64,000 bases of DNA from Rhynchopus euleeides (lineage: Eukaryota; Euglenozoa; Diplonemea; Diplonemida; Diplonemidae). Position 1 is the stretch's first letter. Each line of letters starts with the position of its first letter. This document shows, piece by piece, positions 41,105 to 50,378 of this stretch. The notes under the pieces are model-generated. The model was not told the DNA's origin. It saw only the letters and a program-made list of their open reading frames with translations, and searched no databases. The translations under genes and the position numbers were made by a program. The stretch covers positions 1,054,001 to 1,118,000 of the forward strand of contig OY723269.1 in the NCBI GenBank assembly GCA_963210315.1. The letters run 5' to 3'.

Positions 41105-43879
41105 CTACTTAACTACGCGGGCCCGCGGCCCGGTAGACTCCCCTTGTTTGAGAGAGGAGCTGCTCTGGTGGGGTGAGGGAAGTGACACAGGAGGAGGAGG
41201 AGGCGCAGGCGCCACACGGTCTGTAGCGCCCGGTGACGCGCTACGTGAGGAAGGAGGATTAAGGTAGGCCCGGAAGCCTGTAGGCGCGTGCGGTGACCGC
41301 GCACGGGCGGAGGAGGAAGAGGCACCAGAACGGGGCCTTTGGGGAAGGGCTGCGTCAACGGACACGCCGTCGGGAGGGGAGGTAGTAGGAGAAGGTGGGT
41401 CCGGATCAGCGGCGCCCACGTCAGCGTCAGCGTCAGCGGTGGGGATCACGTGGTCGACCCTAGGCCTTTGGGCAGGCAGTGCCGGGGTGGAACCGGTATG
41501 CGCCTCTAAGGCGGTGCGCTTCAGCTGCGCCACGGCGGGGATGGATGGCCTCACGCCGTCGGGTGAGAGCCTCCTACGAGGCTGCATCAGGTGGCGGTGG
41601 GGTGAGCCCGGGGAGCACACGGTATGGGCCAGCCTCTTCAGGATAACTGGAGGGGTGGCGGGCTCGGGAGTAGCGGGACACGGGGTCGCTTCAGGGGAGG
41701 GCTGAGGCGCAGGCACACGGGGTGGCGTGGTGGAGGGAAGATCCCCCACGGTAGGCGCAGTCGCCTCTGGGAAGGGCGGGGTTGGCGGCACATGGGGCGG
41801 CGGGGTGGGGGCGTCTGCCTCCACAGGCGTCGCAGGGGCGGGAGGGGCGTGGTGGCCCTTCTTGCAGCAAGCGGTGGGGCGTCTGTCATCCAGCTCAGGC
41901 AGAGAGGCGCAGACCCCGCAGGGGGGCAGGTCATGGTCGCGGCAGCCGTGGTGGCCACGCTTGCAGCACATGTTGGAGGAGCTGCAGGTGCCGCAGCGGA
42001 GCAGCCGGTGCGTGGTGCAGAACTGCACGGGCAGTCCGTCATCCTGGCGGTGGTGGGCCCGGCAGCAGTCTTCCATTCGCAGGGTTCGGTTGTGCCCCGC
42101 CGCGTCGCAGTCATGGCACTTGGGCTTGGAGTGGGCCCTGCAGACGTTGCGAGCCAGCACCTCCGAACGGGGGGCATAGCGCTCAGCGCCGCACGGCGCC
42201 GACCTCGGGCTGACCGTGTCGAGGGGGTCACGGGTGGGGGCTACGGGAGTAGGGTCCCACTGTTCGCTTCGCGTGTCCCGGTCGGGCACCTCGGCATACG
42301 ACGGGGTAAGGTCCAGGCCCCACGACTTGCTCGAGGCCCAGTGGATCGCGCGGGGAATCTGCTCGATCAGGATACGGGTGGTGAGCCCGTGGCAGGCAAA
42401 GCGGGGGCGTGGTTCAAGACCGCCCCAGACTTCCTTCACCCCCACCGCGCGGAGGCAGTAGACACGCGAGACAAACGCGCCAGGCAGGGGCGCGCGGAGG
42501 TTAACTGCTTCACACTGGGAGACAAGGTATTTCAACATCTGCCCCATCATGCGTCCACGCATGTTGAGTGGGGCGGGCTGGGTTCCTGCCGGGGCGCCAG
42601 TAGCGATCGGGCAGACGTCGAGCCCGGAGAAGACCTCGAAGTCGATGGCGAGCTCGCAGAAGGAGACGGACCCCTCCCTCGTCCAGGTGAGACGACCGAG
42701 CCAGGCCCGCAGGGCACGCATGATGCACTCTCCGTGAGTCCAGCGGGGTGGGTTGTCCGGCAGTGAGGCCAGGTCGGACTGATGGGGCGCAGCGGGTCGC
42801 GCTAGCGCTGCGTCCCACGCGCAAACAGTTGGGGATACCCCGAGGCGCTCACGTTCCAGCACATCTCTGCGGGCGACTATCGTGCTCATTAGGTGGTGCA
42901 GGTCCTTCGCCCGCACCGTACCGGATAGGGGTTTCGGTATGATGCCCCAGTTGGCTAGGCAGGGCGGCCATGAGAGGCGCTCCTCACAGAGACCCGCGTA
43001 CCGCTCCCGGGCACGGACGTCGTTGTGGGCAGGGCATTCCCAGAAGAGATGCGTGACGGTTTCGGGGGAGCCCGTATCGCAATTCCGGCAGAGGCGGTCG
43101 CTACCCGGCTCCGGCTGTGTTGCTGTGAGGGGTAGGGGCACCTCACCCGAGTCGTCGAGGACATCGAACTCGGACGGGGCTGAGCTCGACGAGTCGTCGT
43201 CATCATCGGTGTCACCGGCAGCGTCGCCGTCCGCGGGTGCTGTGGCGTGGTCGGCAGCGGTCACAGGAGGTGGAGTAGGAGCGGTCGAGCGCTCGGCCTC
43301 CGGCCCGTCAGGCGCGGAGTCCGTCGCAGCCCCAAGCTTATTGCGTCCCCAGCGGTCTGCCAGGAACACGCCCCCAACAATAATGCAGCGCATCGCAGCG
43401 GCGAGCACAGGATCCCCACATGATTGCCAGAAGTCGTTTGTCAGCACGGTGTCAACGCCGTCCTCCACACCGCCGAAGGAGGGTCTGGAGATAGCAAGCC
43501 TTCGCCAGATGTTGTGACGCAGCGCCTCGCGTAGCACATGGTTCCGTGCCGCCACTTCGAGTGAAAGCAGTGGTTCGGAACCTCCTGGAGCAGATATGAG
43601 GGAAACATCATCGCCGCAGGTGAGGGAGGCCGGCGGCAGTCCTTTTTTGAGCGCAAGCCCGATAGGCCCGAGGGGGACGTCGATGCGTGTTTTTTGTGCA
43701 TACATGGCCCGAATGCGGTTGAATCGCGGGATCAATTCTGGTAGGCGGCGGCGGTCTCTCTCTCTCTCTCGCAAGTGCTTTTGACAGCTTGCCGCTTGGC
43801 GTGCTGCTCCCCATCCAGCCTTTGGCACCAGCGCCAGACCTTCTCTCTCGCTTTCAACTGTCTTCATTTTTTTTTCCAT
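41105..43879 (-). CDS. LINE ORF2 3' part, C-terminal to reverse transcriptase
   Basis: Opening at ATG 43879 gives 924 residues, but the true reading frame probably began further 5' in a full element. Near residues 265-290 the CRNCDTGSPETVTHLFWECP motif is the zinc knuckle that follows reverse transcriptases in non-LTR elements. No polymerase YxDD block is present, so the copy is 5'-truncated, as is typical of LINE insertions. Residues about 560-660 form a second cysteine-rich block with repeated CC-x3-HH and C-x2-H-x6-C-x2-C, somewhat B-box-like, which I do not know from common LINE families. The last ~250 residues are Pro/Ala-rich. The frame is open throughout, arguing for a recent insertion. 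It ends in a GA repeat. Confidence 0.7.
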   Translation of the reverse strand: MEKKMKTVESEREGLALVPKAGWGAARQAASCQKHLRERERDRRRLPELIPRFNRIRAMYAQKTRIDVPLGPIGLALKKGLPPASLTCGDDVSLISAPGGSEPLLSLEVAARNHVLREALRHNIWRRLAISRPSFGGVEDGVDTVLTNDFWQSCGDPVLAAAMRCIIVGGVFLADRWGRNKLGAATDSAPDGPEAERSTAPTPPPVTAADHATAPADGDAAGDTDDDDDSSSSAPSEFDVLDDSGEVPLPLTATQPEPGSDRLCRNCDTGSPETVTHLFWECPAHNDVRARERYAGLCEERLSWPPCLANWGIIPKPLSGTVRAKDLHHLMSTIVARRDVLERERLGVSPTVCAWDAALARPAAPHQSDLASLPDNPPRWTHGECIMRALRAWLGRLTWTREGSVSFCELAIDFEVFSGLDVCPIATGAPAGTQPAPLNMRGRMMGQMLKYLVSQCEAVNLRAPLPGAFVSRVYCLRAVGVKEVWGGLEPRPRFACHGLTTRILIEQIPRAIHWASSKSWGLDLTPSYAEVPDRDTRSEQWDPTPVAPTRDPLDTVSPRSAPCGAERYAPRSEVLARNVCRAHSKPKCHDCDAAGHNRTLRMEDCCRAHHRQDDGLPVQFCTTHRLLRCGTCSSSNMCCKRGHHGCRDHDLPPCGVCASLPELDDRRPTACCKKGHHAPPAPATPVEADAPTPPPHVPPTPPFPEATAPTVGDLPSTTPPRVPAPQPSPEATPCPATPEPATPPVILKRLAHTVCSPGSPHRHLMQPRRRLSPDGVRPSIPAVAQLKRTALEAHTGSTPALPAQRPRVDHVIPTADADADVGAADPDPPSPTTSPPDGVSVDAALPQRPRSGASSSSARARSPHAPTGFRAYLNPPSSRSASPGATDRVAPAPPPPPVSLPSPHQSSSSLKQGESTGPRARVVK

Positions 43880-44565
43880 TTGCCTTTTGCGAGGTGCGGG
43901 GCGGAGGTGGGGGTGGGCTGATCCACCGAACACACCACAGCCCACCCCCCTCCCTCTCCCACTCCCCCGTGCGATGCATGCAATCTGGCAGTCAGGGGGG
44001 GGGGGGGTTTGTGGAACGGCGTTCGTCGAGACGGCATGGCCCGTTCTGACGATGCCCACTGTTTTCAGTGACCTTCACCATCCCCACCTGATCTGTCCAC
44101 CCTCGTGTCCCCTTGGGGCCGTTGGAGGTGATTGGATCGACGTCGCTCTCTTTGTTTGAATCCTATTTTTTTGTGCCACTGACGATATCAATCGAGTGCG
44201 AACATGCAACAGGGTCCGGAGCCTGCCCGGCACAGACGTCTCGGATGAGGGACCCTTCGTACATTCTCTCTCTCTCTCTCTCTCTCCCTTTCTCTCGGTT
44301 CCAACAGCGGGGTGCGCGGTTGTTCAACTCTACCTCCGCCACCTGCGGCGCCAGATTGCCTTGCCCTCTGAGATACTGATACAATACTTTCTCCCCCTCC
44401 CCCACGAACGGCGTGCCTTCACCCTTTCGAGGTGGGGCGGGGTCAAGGGTGACAGGCGTGTGGGTAGGTCCCCGCAGAGATACAAAAAAAAATAGCTGGG
44501 AGGCCGCATCAGTGGTCGCGCTAACTTCACTCCCTACTCCCGGCATTTTCGGCGATTTTTTGAGG
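43880..44565. other. intergenic, CT-rich
   Basis: It contains short CT runs (44266-44290) and G runs. The LINE 5' junction should lie in or just before this stretch, but I cannot place it. No gene. Confidence 0.4.
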
Positions 44566-44567
44566 TA

Positions 44568-44931
44568 CCTGGGACCCCCCGTGTATAAGTCCCCCCCCCT
44601 TACCCCCGTGTTTAAGTCCCCCCCTGGGGGTCTGGCAGGGGGGGGACTTAAACACAGGGGGACCTAAACACGGGGGTGGGCTGGTCTGGAGGGTCATCAG
44701 GTGGCCCCTAGGCCCTCCAGGTGCTGTCTGAGTCGAAAAGTGGGGTGCCAAAAGTCCATCCGAACCGGAATTACCCCCCTACGACAGCAGAGGAAGAGGT
44801 CTTCTTGGTCTCCACTGTGCCACCCCCGTGTTTAAGCCCCCCCTGTGTTTAGGTCCGCCCCCCCCGTGTTTAAGTCCCCCCCGGCCGAAAATCGCCTCCA
44901 GGGGGGGGACTTAAACACGGGGGGTCCCAGG
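44568..44931. mobile_element. MITE F, copy 2
   Basis: Same length (364 bp), termini and internal motifs as 37029-37392. It is flanked by TA at 44566-44567 and 44932-44933. The near-identity of the two copies indicates recent movement. Confidence 0.9.
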
Positions 44932-45299
44932 TACGTTTTTTATTTGCAAACAGGGATTTGTCCACAACTCGAAAAGTTTTGGTACCCCAATTCAGTATGA
45001 AAAAATTGCACCAAAAAAATGAAAGTGACCCCATGGCGTTTCGCACGGATCTCAAATATTCAAAAGAAGGCAGAGACGGGGAGAGAAAAAAATGGGCCCC
45101 GCGGGGCGGGGGTGGGTGGGTGGGTGGCCTTGACGGCTGCTGCTCTTCACGCCCTGAGGTTCGCCGTTCCTCAAACTTCCACAAGCATCGCTTTGCATGA
45201 AACTCTCAGCACCCCTTTTGCCTTCCCTACCGAGTGACTGCTTCCCGCGCAGCACTGGGCTCCGACCTGATGTCGGAGTGATCCACACCGAGTTCAGCT

Positions 45300-45590
45300 C
45301 GGAACAGATGTTCACTACCGTGGCCTCCGGCGGCTGGGGCACCGCCCCCCAGACCCCCCTGTACCACTAGGCTGCAGCGTGTGCCTGTCTTGTAGCCAAG
45401 TCCTTTGGGTTCACATCAGCGAATGGGACCCAGACCACTCTCAGTAGCCTCAGGAGGACGCATCCAACTCACACAGAATCTGTACGCCCGCAACTCCCAC
45501 GCGCTCCTACTACGGCGCAAGGAACAGATACTCACTACCGTGGCCTCCGGCGGCTGGGGGGCTCCGCCCCCCAGACCCCCCCTGTATAGC
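45300..45590 (+). repeat. dispersed repeat R, two tandem copies
   Basis: Cores start near 45302 and 45524, about 220 bp apart. They are separated by the shared flank (GGGTTCACATCAGCGAATGG, CTCAGGAGGACGC). Each core ends in the GC-rich hairpin and CAGACCCCCCTG. Confidence 0.8.
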
Positions 45591-46752
45591 GTGTGCACGA
45601 GGTTTCACATACAACATGCTTCGTGGGTCCCCACGTGGCATCAGTGTCTTGAACAGGCTACACCCTCGCCGTATCAGGGGTGGCACTCAAGCTGGCACAT
45701 GTTTGCCTACTTGGTGGCGTTGTTGGCAGTTGAGCTGAGTGGGGAACTCCCGTCCCTGCTTTCCGAGCAGGTGCCTGACCCCTAGCCCGGGTTGTTACTG
45801 ATCACATGCTGTAGAGACAACCAGGACGGAAAATTTGAGTGTCTTCAAACAAGCCTATTTTTTCAAAATGACCCCACTACGATCCGGGCGAGGCTCGGAA
45901 ATGCAACGAAACGCGGTTTCCCCGCCCAAAAACGAGCCCCTTTTTCAGGTACGTTTTTTCGCTCCCGATTTCCAAATTTTGGGAGATTTTTCCAATATTT
46001 AGCGCGACCACTGGGCCGCATGGGGAGGAGGGGTGGCTGAGCCCTTCGTAGTGCACCTGAATCTACATCAGGGGGACGGGGGGGAGAGGAATGGGGGGTT
46101 CTTCAGTCCGTCCGTCCGCCCCTCCCCACTCTGTGTGCCTGTTCCATGTCGGCTATACACAAGCCAGAATGCCGTTTCCCCACGAGATGACCTGCCTGTG
46201 ATGCTCAGAGAATGATTGACTTCATGATGTAGTTTCTCTGAGGCAAGATCATCACGGCTGTATGCTCAGTCATGTGTGGGTGGGTGATGTCCGTATCACA
46301 CGGCACGCGATTGGATATTTTGGGAAGGGAAAAAAAAGTGCAAAAGCCAAAAGAAAATCCGTCCAAAAAAATGTTCAAAATGTTCAAAAAAAATGTGATC
46401 ACACGACACTGGGCATGATGGATGTGCTGGGGGTCCACCTCCCCACTGTCTCTCCCTCTGCTTCATTTTTTTGCCCTCCCCTACCCCCTTCCCCCCAACA
46501 TATCCGTATACTGTTTTGTTCCAGCATTTTCTCTATTCTGCGAGCCGCACCCCTTCACCGCCCCCCACTTGCCAAAAGACTCCCGTTCCGAGTGCGTGTG
46601 GTGCGACGCCGTCTCGCGCTGCTCTCGATTTTTACTTTTATTTTTCAACACATCTTATCCGTATTTCTTTGTGATGTGGGTCAGAAAGCCTTTTGGGGTG
46701 TGCGATGCACATGCTGCGAATGGGTGATGGTAGTGATGGTGGAGGAGTAGGA

Positions 46753-46861
46753 TAATAACATCGGGGGTCTTCGCTCAGAAATGCAGAGAAGTGAGGAATG
46801 GTGAACCGCCTCGCAAAACTGGCTGCAAACATGACACACAGTAACACAGAGCGAAGCCCCC
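46753..46861 (+). repeat. hairpin element, divergent subtype
   Basis: Ends GGGGGTCTTCGCTC and GAGCGAAGCCCCC are inverted, with length and termini like the 109 bp family, but the middle is different (AGAAATGCAGAGAAGTGAGG). A decayed relative lies at about 61045-61135. Confidence 0.7.
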
Positions 46862-47040
46862 ATCAGCAGTGGAAGCCAATGAGATAAGCCATATGCCAAG
46901 CACAGTGAAACCAACACAGTTCCGAGTCGTAAGGGCACAATCGCGGGTGGTGGATCCTGAGTTTACAAAATTTCGTGTTCTCTCGCATACCCACGCTGTT
47001 TGTCTCACACGTCGTGGTGGGCTGCGGTTTGCGGAGGTAT

Positions 47041-47044
47041 CACC

Positions 47045-47136
<92 letters not shown>

Positions 47137-47137
47137 A
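47041..47137 (+). repeat. CAA microsatellite
   Basis: About 31 uninterrupted CAA units. Frames through it encode poly-Asn, poly-Thr or poly-Gln and are not considered genes. Confidence 0.95.
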
Positions 47138-47594
47138 AGGGAACAAGGAAATGAGTCCCCACCCCGCTCCCCCCCACCCTGTGATTAACCCGTGGAACAG
47201 TCGATTCTATGTCTACGTTTTTTACCCCCCCCCCCGTGCAAAAGAGTGAAGGGTGATCATTCTTGTGCTCCCTTCAAATTCGATTTCACTACCCCCCCCC
47301 CCCCCCCCCGTGCAAAAGGGTGTGCCGTCGCGCACGCCACCCCCCTCCCCGCCCCCCCTCCGTCCCGGCAGCCCAGCCACAGATGCGTTTACGACCTACC
47401 CCTCCCTCCCCCACCCCCCCCCCCTCTCCCAACAGATGCCAAGGGTATTGCCTGTATGGCGTGCTGTGCTCGCGCGCCGCCGCCGCTGCCGCCTCCCCCC
47501 CCCCCCTTCTCCTCCCCGATTACCCTTTCCCCACCCCCGGTCGTCATGGAGAGGCCGCTACTACCTTGTACCCCCGGGAGGGGTGGTGGCAAAG

Positions 47595-47925
47595 ATGGAA
47601 AAATACACTGACCCAAAATAATAAAATACAAAATACAATGGGGGCCTTCGCTACCAAGTGTGACTGAGTGAGAAAAAGTGAGCCACGGCGCACTTCCCCT
47701 CACTGGCTGACGAGCAGTGACGAGTAGTGACTGGTAGCGAGGGCCCCCAATAAAATACAATAAAATGGGGGCCCTCGCTACCAGTCACTACTCGTCACTG
47801 CTCGTCAGCCAGTGAGGGGAAGTGCGCCGTGGCTCACTTTTTCTCACTCAGTCACACTTGGTAGCGAAGGCCCCCAATACAATAAAATACAATAAAATAC
47901 AATAAAATACAATGGAGGATCCTTG
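47595..47925. repeat. perfect 109 bp palindrome in TACAATAAAA array
   Basis: Two copies of the hairpin element, at 47640-47748 and 47767-47875, lie in opposite orientation and appear identical over all 109 bases, with an 18-base AATAAAATACAATAAAAT spacer. The same decamer flanks both sides. The arms could form a very long cruciform or, if transcribed, a long double-stranded RNA. Confidence 0.9.
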
Positions 47926-47979
47926 AAATCGGTAGTGGACAGTAGCGGACAGGGCGGACATTTCCTTGTGGAAAAAGTG

Positions 47980-48960
47980 CCCGAAAAAAAAATTCGAAAA
48001 GGTCCCCCTTACAGAATTAGCCTTTTTTCAAAAAAATCGGAAAATTTCGGACCGCAATTTGTACCCAAGAAAGTGCCGAATTTTCGGACTTGGTCCGATT
48101 TGAACGATTTCCGTGCCTCTTGCAACCCCCATGAGGGGGGGGCTGCTGTTTCGGGTTCTTCCGGTGGTACATGCTGGGGTGTCAGGACAGGTAATCCTGC
48201 TCGCTGTACCCGGTGATCCCTGACGCAGCCAGGAAGTGGAGAGCCTTGGAACCCTGGTTGAGGCCTGTAACACCCGGCCTTCCTGCCACTTGTGGCATTG
48301 TGGAGTGGAGGTGGATATGGAGAAGGTTCTCTCTCCGTCCGGTCGAGCACAACCGTCCTCTCCAGCCAGGGGTCATCTACTTTCCAAACAAGGGCCAGGA
48401 ACATGCTCAAACAAACTAATTGATCAGAAAATCTGGCTTGCCGTGGAATCATTGAGCAAAATTTGGGGAGTGATGGGTGCCCCATTGCTGCATATGACAT
48501 GTCCATTTTTGACGATTTTTGGGCAGAATTTGGTGCGTGGGACCTTTCGATTTTCATGAATTTTTCGGAATTTCGTGGGGACCGGTACCCCATTTGAGGG
48601 CCAAAAATCTCATTTCCGAGGCCTGGGAATGGTCGCAGTGGCCTCAGATGTCCAAAAACGTTCAATTGACCTCTCCTCGAAAAAAAATTCGAAAGGTCCC
48701 CCCTACTGGCACCCCGGATTAGGACATGTCTCTGGGGGTGTCCGGGGGGCATTTTTGGCCCATTTTTGGCTGGGGAAAATGGGCCATTTTTCACGATTTT
48801 TTCGGTTTTTTGTCCGGACCGGCACCGCATTTGAGGGGCCAAAATCTGATTTCCGAGGCCCGGGAATGGTCGCAGTGGCTTCATTTGGCCAAAAACGTTC
48901 AATTTACCCTTCCCCAAAAAAAAATTCGAAAGGGTCCCCCTACAAATCGCCGGTCTTAGG
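47980..48960 (+). repeat. degenerate ~237 bp tandem repeat
   Basis: Units share TTCCGAGGCC(T/C)GGGAATGGTCG, CCAAAAACGTTCAATT and AATTCGAAA(A)GGTCCCCC. The two best units start near 48597 and 48833; a partial one ends near 48010. Frames through it are by-products. Confidence 0.75.
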
Positions 48961-49019
48961 AAATTTTTTTTTGGGCACCCAGATTTCAAAAATTTTCAAA
49001 CTATTTTCTGGACCAAAAA

Positions 49020-49300
49020 TCAAACTATTGAGGTCCTGGCCGGACATGTCCGGGGGGGGGTCAAAATTGGATTTCCCGAATTTCCGGGTCCGGACATGTC
49101 CGCCCGGACATCCGGACACCAGAAAATGTCCGCCCTGTCCGGGGCGGACATTTCTGGATGTCCGGATGTCCGGGCGGGAAATTCGGGAAATGTCCGGGGG
49201 GGGGGGGGGGGGGGTCAAAATTGGACCCGGACATCCGGACACCCGGATTTCCGGGTCCGGGCATGTCCGCCCTGTCCGCCCTGAAATCGCCTAAGGGGCC
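49020..49300. repeat. CCGGACATGTCCGG-rich block
   Basis: Palindromic GTCCGGACATCCGGAC and CCGGACATGTCCG motifs recur about a dozen times in 280 bp around a G run at 49197-49214. Purpose unknown. Confidence 0.75.
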
Positions 49301-49344
49301 GGGGGAAATCCAGGAAATTCGGGAAATCCAGGAATATGAAGAAT

Positions 49345-49670
49345 CCTCCAATAAAATACAATAAAATACAATAAAATACAATAAAATACAATGGGGGCCT
49401 TCGCTACCAAGTGTGACTGAGTGAGAAAAAGTGAGCCACGGCGCACTTCCCCTCACTGGCTGACGAGCAGTGACGAGTAGTGACTGGTAGCGAGGGCCCC
49501 CAATAAAATACAATAAAATACAATAAAATACAATGGGGGCCCTCGCTACCAAGTGTGACTGAGTGAGAAAAAGTGAGAAGTCAGCCATGTTTGGCTGACA
49601 ACTGACGACTCGTGACTCACAGTGACTCGTAGCGAGGGCCCCCAATAAAATACATAATATAATACACAGG
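49345..49670 (+). repeat. two hairpin elements in TACAATAAAA array
   Basis: The copy at 49393-49501 appears identical to the 47640 copy. The copy at 49535-49643 keeps the same ends and total length but carries a different middle (GAAGTCAGCCATGTTTGGCT). Decamer arrays flank and separate them. Confidence 0.85.
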
Positions 49671-50378
49671 CAAGGCCTGGTGGGTGACTCTCTGCGATCT
49701 CTCAGAATCTAAACGCCGGGTGGGGGATTTCCTGGGATGAGGTGCCGCTCTATTGGAGAGGGGGCCCGGTGCCTGCGCGCGTCCTGTCGTTTTGTAGCTG
49801 CTTGGCGGGGCTAGCGCAGCAGGTCCTACTTTTGCTTCTTCGGGCTCTTCACATGGAACATGTACTACACGAACATCAATAGGGCAAACAAACCGCGCAC
49901 TGGTCGGGGTTGAGCGGCTCGTGACTCTGTGCTGGCGGCAAAAAGAGGCTGCAGTCTACCATTCACAGGGGCAGCCTGAGGAAGAAAGGATGAAGCTGGG
50001 GAACCACATGGTCCGAAGAGGAGTAAGGCACCCACAGGGGGCACGCTCTGGGACCCGGGCGAGGAAGGGGCCAGCTTCACCGGGAAAATCAGAAAAATCT
50101 AAAAAGTCACAGCACTATTCAGAAGCAACCGCTATTTGCCTGTATTTTGTTGATGCGTCGACGCTTCTACACACAAACCCTGAAATGATAATCAGGGGCT
50201 GGTGTAGAGCACGCTTGGATGATTGCTGTGGTGGGTGACTTTCTGCTCACACGAGTGCAACAAATAAAGGAGTATCGACGGCCAAGAGATTGCGTGGAGA
50301 GACGAACGAACAACTCCTGACCCCGCCCCACACACAACGCGCAACACACAACACAATCCCCCACCCACCGAAGTATCC
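49671..50378. other. spacer downstream of second hAT gene
   Basis: No gene seen. It presumably contains one end of the element carrying the transposase, but I could not identify inverted ends by eye. TGGGTGACT occurs at 49681 and 50234. Confidence 0.35.

Larger units (their letters stand above)
45591..47639. other. intergenic, no gene recognised
   Basis: It holds a CAA microsatellite (47041-47137), a hairpin element at 46753-46861 and long C runs at 47226-47320. Reading frames across it are low complexity. Confidence 0.45.

Noticed and set aside
47000-47188. Frames through the CAA repeat giving poly-Asn, poly-Thr or poly-Gln
   Set aside because: All three frames are open only because of the microsatellite.
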